Origin: Agapanthus africanus
Taxonomy: Eukaryota; Streptophyta; Magnoliopsida; Asparagales; Amaryllidaceae
Assembly: GCA_030015575.1 (NCBI GenBank)
Contig: CM057344.1
Location: forward strand, 590,496,410-590,560,409
Length of the DNA stretch: 64,000 bases
Direction of reading: 5' to 3'
The stretch's first letter is position 1; every line of letters starts with the position of its first letter. Of this stretch, positions 12,422 to 24,544 are shown piece by piece. The position numbers were made by a program, and so were the translations under genes. The notes under the pieces are model-generated. The model was given only the letters and a program-made list of their open reading frames with translations. It was not told the origin of the DNA and ran no database searches.

Positions 12422-14644
12422 TGTTAGTTATATGTATGCCCTAGAGGCCATTATTGTACATGTGATATATATTGTAGTGGATGCTTGGACATATATAGGG
12501 AGGACTTTCTTGCTCGATATGATATTATGCTATCTGGTTGCTCTTTATCTTAACATGTACACTTATTGTCTCTCTATTACATGTTAATAAAGCCCTTAGG
12601 ATGAGTATTTGACTACCAGGATTATGATGCAGATCATACTAGTAGGGCAGAGGTAGTCGGCAAGTACATCCTTCAAATGTTCATAGTCGTGGGAGTATCG
12701 AGACAGGGCATCGATACTCTAGAGTAGACTAGCGTATATGCTTCTCGACCCATATGATGGGCGATGGATGATCCCACATCCATTGATGTTTGACATCAGA
12801 TAAGGTATACGGGTGCTCAGTAGAGACTGGGTACACTGAACGGACTCGCCGAGAACTCCTAGATGGTATTATACCTATCGTCGGATAGCAGTTCTTTGGT
12901 GACACTGGTACAGGTTAGTCTGTAGACCTGAGATCGTCGTAGAGTCTTGTGTGATTCCCGCAGTGCTTTGATTTCCACCATACCACGGTCAAGAGATCAT
13001 GCCAAAAGGTGGTTTTTGGGTACAGTCCCGAGTTACATGGAGGCAATGAGTGATAGGAGGGGTTTCGTCTCTCCCGGTATTGGGAGTTGATGTTGCGCTA
13101 TGCTCGATTAGCCATAACAGGAAATCCCTGGCCAGGGTTGCTAAGATTTACTGGTAAGTGTTACCAGTAGTTTCTCGAATTGTTATGGACCTTGTATTGG
13201 CATGACTTATCAGGCTATTGGGGTCTGACGTTATACCACCCCAGGCTGTGATATGCGACATATCAGACGAAGAGACCGGACTGTACGGTAGTGTTACTGA
13301 TTGGATTCGCAGGAGTACGAGCAGGCTTGCTTGTTGATCTTCTGATCGCTCAATACCCGGGTGGTCGTTACGTTTAGCAGACCGCTTGCGGCTTGTGGGT
13401 GTTTGATATGATCATCACCTACTGCCGGCGTATTGACGAGTTTTTAGAGTCCTACACAGAGGTTTCCTGGTTCATGCGAAACGGAGTAGGAGCACATATG
13501 TGATATGTACGGAACCGAGATTAATGCGAGTATGTGATACCGCATTCTATTATCGCGACTTGTGACATTGGTCAGTTATATATGATAAAGCCGAGTTATC
13601 GGATCAAGTGTTGATTCGACAAGTTGTTGCATTTGATATTAGTCGGTTATACAGAATATAGACGGATTATTAAATCAAGTGTTGATTTAATAATTTAATG
13701 TATAATTATATATTTGATATATTATATTACATTAACTAATATTAGCTCACTTAAGCTTTTCTTTTTCTCACTCATGATACACTTAACATATATGTGATAT
13801 ATGTTAATTGTTTTCTTTGCACACAATATATATATGTGATATATATTGTTGTGTCATATTAGGTTACACATGCAACATGTATGTATAAGACTTATACCAT
13901 GCTAGGGTTTGTGTTATGATTTATATTTATTTCAAGCAAATTCAAAATTGTGGAAATACTGTCATGGTTCAAAGCTTGTAGAAGCTTGTAGGTTTCATTG
14001 ACTTAGTCCACTCTTTTGTCTAGCTTAAGATATTTGTTAACCCAACCTTAACTCATAGCCATGGTTTAGTCCCTACAATGGTTAGTGCATGACATACACT
14101 CACCATGGTTGCATTTCTAACCTCACTTGATTATTCTTTCATCACTTGCTTCATCTTCTTCTTCCAAAAGAAAAGAGTTTTCTAGGGTTTGAAAAGGTGA
14201 TGAAAAATTGTGAGAAAATCAAATCTAAAGTGAGCCCACTTCCTACTTCATCATCCTCTACTATTAGCCATTTAGTTTAGGGTGTTTGCTTCACTAATCT
14301 CACCATTAGTGAAGAGGTAGCATGAGCTCGAGTCTCCTCGACGTAGATCATCTTCGGCCTCGAAGACATTGAGCAAGTGTGTTCATTTCTTCATGTGAAC
14401 CCTCACAAGAGTCCGGGTCTTCACAACTCGCAGCGAAGGGACTACTACACGGAGCTTTAGAAGTGAAGGACCGGTCTACAAAGGTTGTATTCCCACATTC
14501 ACTTAGATGTAAAGTGTTTAGATTATGTTTCGTCGGATTTTCTAGTAACGATTCTAGGGTTAGGGTTAGCTAATATGGCAAGAATTTAAAATTGGCATGG
14601 ACGATGCCTCCCGAAACCTTGCTGCCGTGCTAGACAACCCTGCA
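12422..14644 (+). repeat. 3' LTR of copy A (2,223 bp)
   Basis: It begins TGTTAGTTATATGTATGCCC and ends CCCTGCA. The gccctagaggc block near the start resembles the LTR start known for BARE/Angela elements, which supports the lineage call. The segment from 13590 to 13740 holds two palindromes followed by an AT-rich tract (tataattatatatttgata) that could hold the promoter; this last point is inference. Confidence 0.85.
13596..13693 (+). promoter_or_regulatory. Paired palindromes in the LTR of copy A
   Basis: Palindrome 1 (13596-13622) has arms TTATCGGATCAA and TTGATTCGACAA around GTG, with two imperfect pairs. Palindrome 2 (13667-13693) has perfect 12-base arms TTATTAAATCAA and TTGATTTAATAA around GTG. 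An AT-rich tract follows. The position fits a U3 control element, but no function is shown. Confidence 0.5.
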
Positions 14645-15000
14645 GCGACGACATAAATTAGTCTCCGTATACAATCCATGGGCAACCAAAACAAACAAAA
14701 ACACACACGACACGAAGTGAACTTCCGGAGCAGGAGAAAGTGGTTATCGCGATGCGGTAACATAATTAACTGCAGGGGTTTGCGCCTGCAGGGAAGAGCG
14801 TCCCCACAATCAAAAACCCCTCGCAAACGAGGGGGAATCTGACGAAGTCTGCTACAACGCCCGCATCCGTCCAAACCTCCGATATACGGTGCCATAAATC
14901 AACTTTGCATCTTTAGAGAGGTGGATGGATATATCCAAATAGCATCTTCCCCCAAATTCAGGCTAGACGATCCATCCCGGTTCGTCTTCATTTTCGGCAG
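14645..15000 (-). other. Unassigned segment between copy A and the leader of copy Z
   Basis: About 350 bp that do not align by eye with any other copia leader here. It is less AT-rich than its surroundings. On the minus strand it contains a perfect 7-bp hairpin (CCCCTCG, loop, CGAGGGG at 14817-14834) followed by a run of T, and a second inverted repeat (CTGCAGG at 14770-14776, CCTGCAG at 14785-14791). A minus-strand ORF of 109 codons (14566-14895) crosses into the neighbouring LTR, so it is probably not a gene. It may be the gag-side end of Z or a captured sequence. Confidence 0.4.
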
Positions 15001-15078
15001 TAAACAATGCGCATGCATGACAAGTTTCCCGTATGTTTGAAACTCCCGATATGGTTTTTGCCCATAGCGGTTTATGAT

Positions 15079-15272
15079 CTTGACAAAGGCCAACAAACCA
15101 TAAACCACTAGTCAAGTTCAACCCGTCATTATCTTGGATTGCTCTAAACCCATCCGTATAAGCCCTTGACAAAGGCCAACAAGGTTATACGACTTCCTAG
15201 ATAATCGCATTACTATGCAACAGAAAAACACTACATAGCTACCGAACACTACGCCTTGACAAAGGCCAACAA
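15079..15272 (-). repeat. Triplicated leader motif, copy Z
   Basis: On the plus strand CTTGACAAAGGCCAACAA occurs at 15079-15096, 15165-15182 and 15255-15272, identical each time. On the element strand it reads TTGTTGGCCTTTGTCAAG. Order and spacing match the other copies. Confidence 0.85.
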
Positions 15273-16597
15273 ACTCAACACGAATACTAGGTAATGCCAA
15301 TCTAAAACGATGGAGGGTTACGGCTGGTTTTTGGCGAAAACCTTTAACGTAATGAATCTGATATTGTTGAAGGAACTCGAGTGGCTTTGAAATTGAGTGG
15401 CTTAAGCTTCGCTTTTTAAAACTAGTAACATAAACTTTTGCTTAAGAGCGAACTCCCAATGAAGGGATCAAGGCTCTTCCCTCATAGAATGAGGTGCGGG
15501 ATATTCCTAACCGAATACTTCTATGCAAAATAAAAGAATATGACTATGTGTTTTGAAGAAAATCGAGTAGTTTTTAAAATTGGTCCCGACAACATCATTT
15601 AGGTTTATTTTCCTTACATTATCCAGACAATGCGTTCCCATCATTTTATATTTCCAAGCCACAAAAGAAACAACCAAAATAACATGCTTTTTATATGCCG
15701 TCCACATTCGCCGCGGGGTCCCTTCATGCACCGTTAAGTTACTTAACTAACGGCAGAGCGGGGGCTGGACTAGCGCGGATGCAAAACATATAGAAGCATC
15801 TACTAAATATACATAATATATATATCAATATCGCAGGCAGATAATAGTCATCACAGCAGATAAAATCATTATAAGCATGCGAACAACAATATGGAATAGC
15901 GGATAATCTAGGAGCCCTGGGTTTCATTTGAGCCATAAATGAAACGCGACGTTCCCCGGTCGTATGGATAGCCAGTGCAATGAAGATCCTAGATCCCTAG
16001 AGTGCATCAAGTTACCCGCCAATCCCCGAAGTGAGGAAACCCCAATCGACAAAGTGAGTGGGCCACCCGGCACTTCAAGTAATCCGGTAACTTGAGCACC
16101 CCTCCGCAGGTCAACCTATACCCCCTACGAGTGCGGCGAATATCCTGCCAATTCTAGAGTAAGGTCCCCCGGTCTCAACTCCATGAGATGCGGGCTCGTT
16201 GCCCTCTAGAACCCGGCTATTCGGGCACTCCTCCGCGGGGTAATCCTAGTACAGAAAAGATAATATATATACAACGGCGACATCGACCTCAACCCGGTCG
16301 TGCCCCAATCAAAGAATATACAAACTGGCAGTGATGGCAGTCCACATATCGGATGCTCGCCTCGCAATAATGAATATACAAATGAATATTAAATATACAT
16401 CTAACAATGCACATATGACTATTCATCACGACAATCTGCACAAACCATAACCATATTTATATATAACCGCAGAAGCAAGCAACACCATAAAGTGTGCAAC
16501 CCCGTCTAAATGAACATATAGCAATTAGACGACGTTCAGCAACACTTATATAACATCACAGATACCGACGATGCAAAAGTTTCGAGTTTGAAAACTC

Positions 16598-18817
16598 TGT
16601 TAGTTATATGTATGCCCTAGAGGCCATTACTATACATAGGATGTATATTGTAGTGGATGCTGGGACATATATAGGGAGGACTTTCTTGCTCGACATGATA
16701 GTATGCTATCTGGTTGATCTTTACCTTAACGTGTATACTTATTGTCTCTCTGTTACATGTTGGTAAAGCCCTTAGGATGTGTGCTTGACTACCTGGACTA
16801 TGATGCGGATCATACTAGTGGGGACATGGTAGTCCATAAGTACATCCTTCAAAGTCCCTTGTCGAGGGTGTATCGAGACGGGGCATCGATATACCAGAGT
16901 AGACTAGCGTATACCTTCTCGACCCATACAGATGGGCGATGGATGATCCCATATCCATTGGTGTTTGACATCAGAGATGATATACGGGTGCTCAGTAGAG
17001 ACTGGGTACACTGGACGGACTCGCCGAGAACTCCCAGATGGTATTATACCTCACGTCAGATGGCAGTTCTCTGGTGACACTGGTACAGAGTAGTCTGTTG
17101 ACCCGAGATCGTCATAGAGTCTTGTGTGGTTCCCACTATGCTTTGATTTCCATCTTACCATGTCCAAGAGGGCGTGCAAAACGGTGGTTTTTGGGTACAG
17201 TCCCGAGTCACATGGAGGCAATGAGCGATAGGAGGGGATTCGTCTCTCACGGTATAGGGAGTTGATGTTGCGCTGTGTTCGATTGGCTATAACAGGAAAT
17301 CCCTGGCCAGGGTTGCTGAGATTTACTGGTAAGTGTTACCAGTAGTTTCTCGAACAGTTATAGACCTCATATCGACACGACTTATCGAGCTATTGGGGTC
17401 TGACGTTTACCACCCCTAGGCGAGATATGCGACATATCAGACGATCAGACCGGACTGTACGGTAGTGTTACTGGTCGGATTCACTGGAGTGTGAGCGGGC
17501 TTGCTCGTCGATCTTCAGATCGCTCAATACCCGGGTGGCCGTTACGTTTAGCAGACCGCTTGCGGCTTGTGGATGTTTGATATGATCATCATCCGCTGCC
17601 GGCGTATTGACGAGTCTTTAGAGTCCTACACAGAGGTTTCCTGGCTCAAGCGAAACGAAATAGGAGCGCATATGAGATATGTGCGGGACCGAGAATAATG
17701 CGTGTATGTGATGCCGCATTCCATTCTCGCGATGAATGTATCGGAAAGGTTGTATGCGATATAACCTAGTTATCGATTCAAGCGTTGATTCGATAAGCCG
17801 ATACATTGAATACTAGTCGGTTGTGTGCGACATGACCGGATCATTGAATCAAGTGTTGATTTAATGATTTAATGCATAATTATATATTTGATATGTTACT
17901 TTGCACTAACTAGTATTGGTTCACTTTAAACGGATTTTCTCACTTGGATTGTGCACATTGTATATGTGATATATTTTTGTGCACTTGTATGTATCATGTT
18001 TGATGATGCATGCTAACTTGTGTTTTGTGTGAAGATTAAACCATGGTTGTGAGAGTGGTTAGGGTTTTATTTTCCATTACTTATTTATTCATTTATTTAT
18101 TTGTTTATACATTTTGGAAAATAAATGGAAAAGAGAAAAGAATGGTGGCTTTATTTGTTCTTTAGTTGAAGCTTCATGAAGCTTTGATCAAGTCAACCAT
18201 TCTTATCTCATCCTTAACCTTAACCATTCCCACTAACCCTAGTTTAGTCTCTACACTTGACCATGGTTAATTTTATGATAAGAATTCATTTTCTTTTCTT
18301 TTTCAATTAACTTATCATAACAATTTCCTTCTTCTTCTTCATTTCTTCAAGTGAAGAAAGCTTGCCTCCATCAATGGCAAGTGATGAAAAAGAGTGAGAA
18401 ATCCAAATCTAAAGTCTACCCACTTCCTATTTCTTCATCCTCTACCTCTTGCCAAGTAGTAGAGTGTGTTTTCTTCACAAGTTTCTTGACTTGGTGAAGT
18501 CGGAGCTTGATTTAGCGATGCCTCGACGTAGATCATCTTCGGAATGGACATCCACGACCTAGCTTGCCCATTCTCCGACGAAGCCGACGCTAGAGCCCGG
18601 ATTTGATTTGGACAGCGGAGAGGACTTCGTTGCGGAGCTATGGAGGTGGAGCACTGGATCTACAAAGGTTGTATTTCCGTATCTCATAGTTAAGTGTTAA
18701 CTAGTTAGCTTTTTCGCCTAGTTTTCTAGCAAATGATTCGTAGTCGGGTCTCTCGGCACCTAGATTTTTTAAAATTGGCATGTTCGATGCCTTGTGAGAC
18801 CCTCCTTAGGGTGCCCA
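16598..18817 (+). repeat. 5' LTR of copy B, 3' end missing
   Basis: It begins TGTTAGTTATATG and matches LTR2 until gtgcc at 18811-18815. LTR2 continues taggaaccctaca to its end, whereas LTR1 changes to unrelated cagcttctgcggcgg. ORFs of 111, 75 and 62 codons in it recur at the same offset in LTR2, as expected of a duplicated LTR, and are not genes. Confidence 0.9.
17770..17867 (+). promoter_or_regulatory. Paired palindromes in LTR1 of copy B
   Basis: Palindrome 1 (17770-17796) has arms TTATCGATTCAA and TTGATTCGATAA. Palindrome 2 (17841-17867) has arms TCATTGAATCAA and TTGATTTAATGA. Relative to copy A, palindrome 2 changed one T-A pair to C-G in both arms, and one pair to G-T. Confidence 0.5.
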
Positions 18818-20717
18818 GCTTCTGCGGCGGTTCCGCGGCTAGGTGATGACGTCACCTCCCAATTGCTGCACTGTAATTCCTATTTTAATTTGATGGGTTT
18901 TCTGGGAATTTTTAATAATTTTTCAAGAGTTGAATTTTCTGGAGTTGATTTGGGGATTCGGTGTTTCGATCGGGGTATCAAATTTTGTCTATGTGGCTTT
19001 CCGGATAAATTTTAGAATATGTTAAAAAGTTCGACCGGATATAAATACCCAATTTTTCCCCTGTCGGGAAATTTCCAAGTGTTGGATTTTTCCGTAGTTT
19101 AACGACGTTCTAAGTAGTGCAAGTAACGCGATGGACCCTCTAGAAGACAACAAACCTTAACTCGATTATGTGACCGTCTTGAACTGCCCTTTGAACCTTC
19201 GGGTTTGGGGCAGTACGGCGTGCCACATGTGAGGCGTTGGCTTGACCCTTCTACGGCTGGACCGTTGGTACTGAGGCACGAACTGAATGTTGTTAGACTT
19301 ATTTCATGTGTTGATCTGTATCGGGAAAACTTGGGTGTTCGATTGTTCGATCGGAAAGTTTAACATTTTCTGTTTATCTGGAATGGGATACAATAATTGG
19401 AATTCACAAAAGTTATGTGATAACTGAATGAATGTTATAAACATAGCAATTTAGTCTCACTTGATCGGTTGCCACGGAATTTTGATGTGATCAAAAGTCC
19501 GTCGCAATCACGTAGCGTACGCGGATACTCGCCGATAAACTTAATAGACAGCCTCACTCCATAGCCCCGACCAAGTGACTGTAGGAGAACCCCGTCGCCG
19601 AAAGCATCCGTTCGGGTGCTCGCGGTAGCGGTGTTCCGCCTTGGTGCACTTCGTCGACGGTATCGGGGGTGCGGCCGTCTACTGAAGTTTGCGACGAGCA
19701 TTCGATCAGGATGTCGGGAATCCTGTTGAATTGCCCGACTTGGTATTGAAAAGTGTTTTCGATTTTGAGACTAAAATGCGGGGTTTATAACTGTTAGGCA
19801 TGCGATGTTTAAGGTATTCATTTGATCAGGCATGCGATGTCTGAAGAGATTGCGGATTCCAACTGTTGTAGTTTTACGCTTTCTTTTCTGTGGCCGTAAG
19901 TGTAATATGTGATATCGCCAGTTTCGTTGCTATATGTCAACGACAATTGGGATGCGCATATTTACTTACGTTGATGACATGTGATGTTATGTGTTGCTGG
20001 ATATGTTATATTGGATCGTCGTGTTTGAATAGCCGGGGTTTTTTATGTGAGATGAGTGTTTTTCATTTTCATTCATGTAAAAACTTGTATGTAATATTCT
20101 TTTATTGGGGCGCTTCCAGGTTGCGGAAGTTGTCACCTTTTGTATATTATTTACTTTTCCGCACTAGGATAGACCCAAGGAGGAGGGCACAAGTAACCGG
20201 GTTCTGGAGTCCAGTGGGAGACCAACTCGAGGAGTCGAGTCCGGGTCTCCTAACTCTAGAATTGGTAGGGTTGCTTGCCGCTCTCGTAGGGGTCTAGGGG
20301 TGTGGGTTTGGCTATTCATCGCGACCGTGGAATCCGTGTTTTATACTGGCTCGTATTGAAAACACGGACGTCCTAGTATATCCAATATTGTATATAATTC
20401 TTCTGCTGCGATATCTGTGATGTGATCATGTGATGTTCTGTGATAGATACAGTATATAGTATATATGATATATTATATAGACGTTACTTATGTTTTACAC
20501 CCGCGCTAGCCCTGCCCCGCTCTGCCGTTAGTTACCTAACCTAACGGTGCACGAGGGGACATCGAGGCGAATGCGGATGGCATAAGTGTACGTCGTATTT
20601 ATCTGTGATGTTTAGGTACTTAAATGATGGGACTTCATTAATGTGATTAATGAAATAAAAGAAACCTAAGATGTTGTAGAATCGAATTTCAAAATAAAAC
20701 AGGTAGCTACAGTTCTT

Positions 20718-20970
20718 GCTTTGCACAGCGGTATATGAGATATATCCTGCACCTTATTCGATGAGGAAAGGACCGAGATCCCTTCACCGGGAGTGACTCC
20801 TTTAGCAATAACTGGCAGATGCTACACACTCGGTTTGTCTTTTGATTGCTTTTAAGAGTTTTTGCTTTGCACAGTGATATATATGATATATCCCGCACCT
20901 CATTCCACGAGGAAAGGACCGACGATCCCTTCACCGGGAGTGACTCCTTTAGCAAAACTAGAAAAGCCTC
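20718..20970 (+). repeat. 156-bp tandem duplication in the leader of copy B
   Basis: Two units start gctttgcaca at 20718 and 20874, each with gatcccttcaccgggagtga. It is the counterpart of the 147-bp duplication in copy A. Confidence 0.8.
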
Positions 20971-21100
20971 AAAAACACTCCATTTCAAAATTCATTCGAT
21001 CCTACAACGATATCAAGTTCATTACGCAATAGGTTTTCAGAAAAACCTGTTGTAGCCCTCCGTCATTTCAGATAAGTATTAATTAGTATTCGTGCTACGT

Positions 21101-21292
21101 TTGTTGACTATGTTAAGGCATAGTGTGCGGTAGCTAATTAGTGCTTATCTGCATAAGCATATGATGTGATTGGATTAGGGTAGTCGTGCGACTTTGTTGA
21201 CTATGTTAAGGGTCGTGCGGGTGGGTTTAATTCAATCGGGAAATGACGGGTTGAACTTGACTAGCACTTATGATTTGTTGACTATGTTAAGG
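21101..21292 (+). repeat. Triplicated leader motif, copy B
   Basis: TTGTTGACTATGTTAAGG occurs at 21101-21118, 21194-21211 and 21275-21292, identical each time. It differs from the version in copy A at several positions, the same ones in all three copies. Confidence 0.85.
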
Positions 21293-21769
21293 TCATATAG
21301 CTGCTAGGGGCAAAATATTATCGGGAATTTCAAGTGTTGAAATTTGCAATGAGATTGCATACCTTCTATGAGATAGTTGGATCCCGATACCCGCTGCGAG
21401 TAAGAGTTACTCCTGGGAGAGTTTTATACATTACAATTAGCCGATCAAGTAGGTGTCTAGAAAGGTGTCAACGGGGTTACGCCTCTGGGAAAATGAGGTT
21501 TACATTAATTAGGTTCGTGCGAAAGCACGGGGGACCTCCCTCAAAGTACCGACACTGGCCTGGCTGAAAGATTGGCGAACTTGTAGTGTGCAATTAATCC
21601 CGGCTAGTCTTTCCTTTTAGGGTTTGAAGGAAGATTTGATAAAAAGCAGTGGGAGCCATCCTGATTAGATAAAATAATAACCAATCTATTCTTGCCAGAG
21701 CGCACGCTGAGTGTTTTCTTCTCTCTCTCTCCTGGTAGCGGCCATATCACGCCTTAATCAAGATAATAA

Positions 21770-24520
21770 TACGGAATATTGACCGAACCCGCTTGTTATA
21801 CTGAGCTGGGGAACGTTGGTCCCGCTCCAACTTATAATTGTTATAAGACAGAGCAGGAAATTGGGGAATACCAGATTTCCCGTGCCGCCCAAACGAAGAG
21901 AGTGCATGATGATGCATCATCTTCGGGTGTGTTCAATATACAGAACTGTTTCTCAGTATCCTTTACGTCCTGGGTATGTGATACCAGATCAGGATCCCAG
22001 ATATGTAATCTGTTACATAGCGCTACAGAAAGGTAAAGAACTGAGAACGGGTGATAAGTTTCATGAGGCAGAAAACGGGGCAAGTGTTGCAGCCAAGTCT
22101 GTTGGTCACTGTCACCCTGTATTGCAAATACATTGATTCTAAACGAATGTTATTAGATACCGAACCTGATATACAAAATCGTATCTATCTCTTTATTAGT
22201 AAAGAAATGATAAAATTTTGTATTGTTGGATAATGTTTTGAACATTTCCTATATCAAAAGTTGATCGGATCAGGCACGTTATCTAAAAGCATTGATGTTC
22301 TAAATCAAACTACAGTTCTTAGTATATGGAACACACACAAGAGGAAGAGTTCAGAACTGAACGAATTCTTCTTGAGGCATTGTAGACTAGGTCATATCAA
22401 TGCGACCCGACTAGCTGGAGTTACATATAGATGCATATTTAAATCAGTTTGAATTTACATCTTGTGAAACTCGCCAGTCATGTCACAAAGATAAGATGAC
22501 CATAGCTCCGTTTACTGGAAACAGAGAAAGAGTTAGTAAACTCTTGGGACTGATACATGTTGATGTATGTAAGGTCCCCTGTCTACACATGCCAAGACCG
22601 GTTCTTTGTACTTCATTAAATTCTCTGATAATCTCTCAAGATTCTGACCAATGTTCCTGTTGAAACACAAGTCCGAACCTTTTGAGATATTCACAGAATA
22701 TAAGTTAGAAGTAGAGAACCAATAAGGGTATAAGTATTACGTCTTTTGATGTGATCAGGGAGGAGAATACTTGAGTACGGAATTCCTGGACTATTCTAAA
22801 GGAGAATGAGATTCTCTCTCAGCATTACTCCTCCGTATACACCATAGCACGATGGTATATCGGGGCGGAGCAGATACACCCTATTTGATATGGTGTGCTC
22901 TATGATGAGTACTACTGAGTTACCTATTTCCTTTTGGGAGTTATGCGCTTGAGAAGCTGCATACCTATTGAATAGGGTTCCAATCAAATCAGTTGCCTAC
23001 CACTTCATATGTGATATGGAAAGGGAAGAGCCCATATCTTAAGTTGGTTAAGATTTGGGGTTGTCCGGCCTATGTCTAAAAGCAAAATCCGGACAAGCTC
23101 GAGGCAAGGTCTGTTATGTAGAACTGGAAGTGTTCCAGCTATACAAACTACAGCATGATTTGGTACAACCAGAGGATTCAGTGGAAACCAACGAACCTCA
23201 GCCTCTCCGCCGATCTAGTAGGGTTTCTCACCCACCTGAGAGATACTTCGGTTTCTCTATGACAGTGGGAGCGAGGAATGCATCATGTGATGATGACCCA
23301 ACTAGTTTCGAGCTGGCCATCAGGAGTAAGACTCTGTAAGAATGGCTGGATGCTTAGCGAACTGAGATGGAATCCATATACACCAACAAAGTATGGACTT
23401 TGGTTGCTATATCTGAAGGGTTAAATCCCCATCAGGAGCAAGTATATCTTGAGAAGATTACTTGGTGTACTTGGAAAGGTTGAGACTTTCAAAGCTAGAC
23501 TTGTTAAAAGTGTGCATCATTGACCAGGTGTGGATAATGATGAAACCTTTTTCAAGTAGCTATGCTTAAGTCCATCCAGATCCTACTTGCCACGGCTACA
23601 TACCATGACTACGATATCTGGTGGTTGGGTGTCATGACAGCTTTTCTAAATGATGTTTTAGAAGAGAGCGTCTATAAGTACACAGCCAGAGGGCCTCGTA
23701 GACAGTGGGAGCAGCGGAAACGTGTGCAAGATGCTTTATAGGATAAAGCAGGCATCGCGGAGTTGGAACATCTGTTTTGATGAAGTAGTCAAAGAGTTTG
23801 ACATCATCAAAATGGTAGATGAACCTTGTATAAACAAAAAGGTAGTAGAGAGTATGGTGGTGAACCTCGTAGAGTACGTGGATGACATACTCTTGATGGG
23901 GAAGGAGTTTCCTATGCTACGTTCGATCAATCTCCGCTTATCACAATGATTCTCCACATAGGATCAAGATGATACCTCCTAAATCCTGGGTTTTGGATCT
24001 ATGAGATAGATCTAATTGGATGTTAGGATTCTCACTAGTTGTAGTAAGATGGTATCAATCGATCCTGGGGAGAATCACTGGAAGGGTTCCAGGGTGATAA
24101 AGACGACTGAATGTCAGTCGCAGGCATTGTCTTTACCCTCAGTAAAGGGACGGTATGTTGGAAGAATTCCAAGCTAGATACCGTGACATACTAGATGATA
24201 AAGGCACGATACATCGCTACTTAAGATGCTACCAAAGAGGCTGTTTGGATGTATATTAGTTCATGAGATGAACTATGTTCCTACCATTGTGTGACAATGG
24301 AGTTATGGCTTATGCCAAGGAACGCCGGTCCCATCAGTGATCCAGACATATTCTAAGGCAGTATCACCTGATCATGGAGATAGTTGATCTCCAGGGTGAT
24401 CGAGGTAAGGAGAGTAGATTCTGAGGACAACACAGCGGATCCACTCACAAAGGCCTGTTCCCAAAGAGAGATTTTTTTTATGGGATGGTTGAGTATGAGA
24501 TACTGCAACCACTGCTACAG
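21770..24520 (+). pseudogene. Decayed copia gag (C-terminal end)-PR-IN-RT-RNaseH, copy B
   Basis: A gag end and protease start lie at 21779-22036, with WVCDTRSGSQIC in place of the usual WVLDTGSGSHIC; the change of DTG to DTR would abolish the protease active site. A frameshift follows near 22030, after which the frame at 22051-22136 continues with ENGASVAAKSVG. The GAG-pre-integrase zinc region (LRHCRLGHINATRL) is at 22360-22430. Integrase traces follow to about 22750. RT at 23722-23949 holds LYRIKQASRSWNICF and YVDDILL (YVDD at 23875-23886). RNase H traces run from 24060 to 24500. Stops and frameshifts are frequent. This decay is far more than the 0.5 percent LTR divergence allows after insertion. 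Confidence 0.8.
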
Positions 24521-24531
24521 ATGGCCCTAGT

Positions 24532-24544
24532 GCAAGTGGGAGAT
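24532..24544 (+). other. Polypurine tract of copy B
   Basis: gcaagtgggagat directly precedes LTR2. Confidence 0.9.

Larger units (their letters stand above)
6164..14644 (+). mobile_element. Copia copy A: 5' LTR tail to complete 3' LTR
   Basis: The order is LTR tail, Met-type primer site, leader of about 3 kb, decayed gag-pol, polypurine tract, and a complete 3' LTR (12422-14644). The surviving 160 bp of the 5' LTR differ from the matching part of the 3' LTR at about eight positions plus a 6-bp indel, roughly 5 percent, so this insertion is older than copy B. The rest of the 5' LTR should lie left of copy X, outside the window. The base pairs directly after the element are GCGAC, the expected target duplication. 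The left partner cannot be seen. Confidence 0.8.
14645..16597 (-). mobile_element. Copia copy Z, leader part left of copy B
   Basis: Read on the minus strand, about 15000-16597 aligns with the leaders of A, B, X and Y: one gctttgcat/tcaccgggag-type block (15430-15530), the three leader motifs, the contigs around 15900-16260 matching 40990-41280, and 16490-16530 matching the region near 40710-40745. The element continues on the other side of copy B from 26775. The 5 bp before B, AACTC, are repeated after it, which shows that Z was continuous before B landed. Coding sequence of Z is not visible. Confidence 0.75.
18818..21770 (+). other. Leader of copy B, no primer binding site
   Basis: From about 19020 this aligns with the leader of A, e.g. 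gttaaaaagttcgaccgg. No TGGTATCAGAGC follows LTR1, so a deletion or replacement removed the LTR end and primer site. A CG-rich patch with TGACGTCA lies at 18847-18854. The leader also holds the 156-bp duplication (20718-20970), the triplicated motif (21101-21292), a purine tract near 21646-21655 and a CT tract at 21720-21731. No gene is seen. Confidence 0.7.

Noticed and set aside
14566..14895. Minus-strand ORF of 109 codons as a possible host gene
   Set aside because: It crosses the exact end of the copy A LTR, so its frame was created by the insertion.
16742..17265. ORFs of 111 and 75 codons that recur at 24704-25212 and, in part, at 62446-62843
   Set aside because: They lie wholly inside LTRs of the same copia family, so repetition reflects LTR duplication and not a conserved gene.
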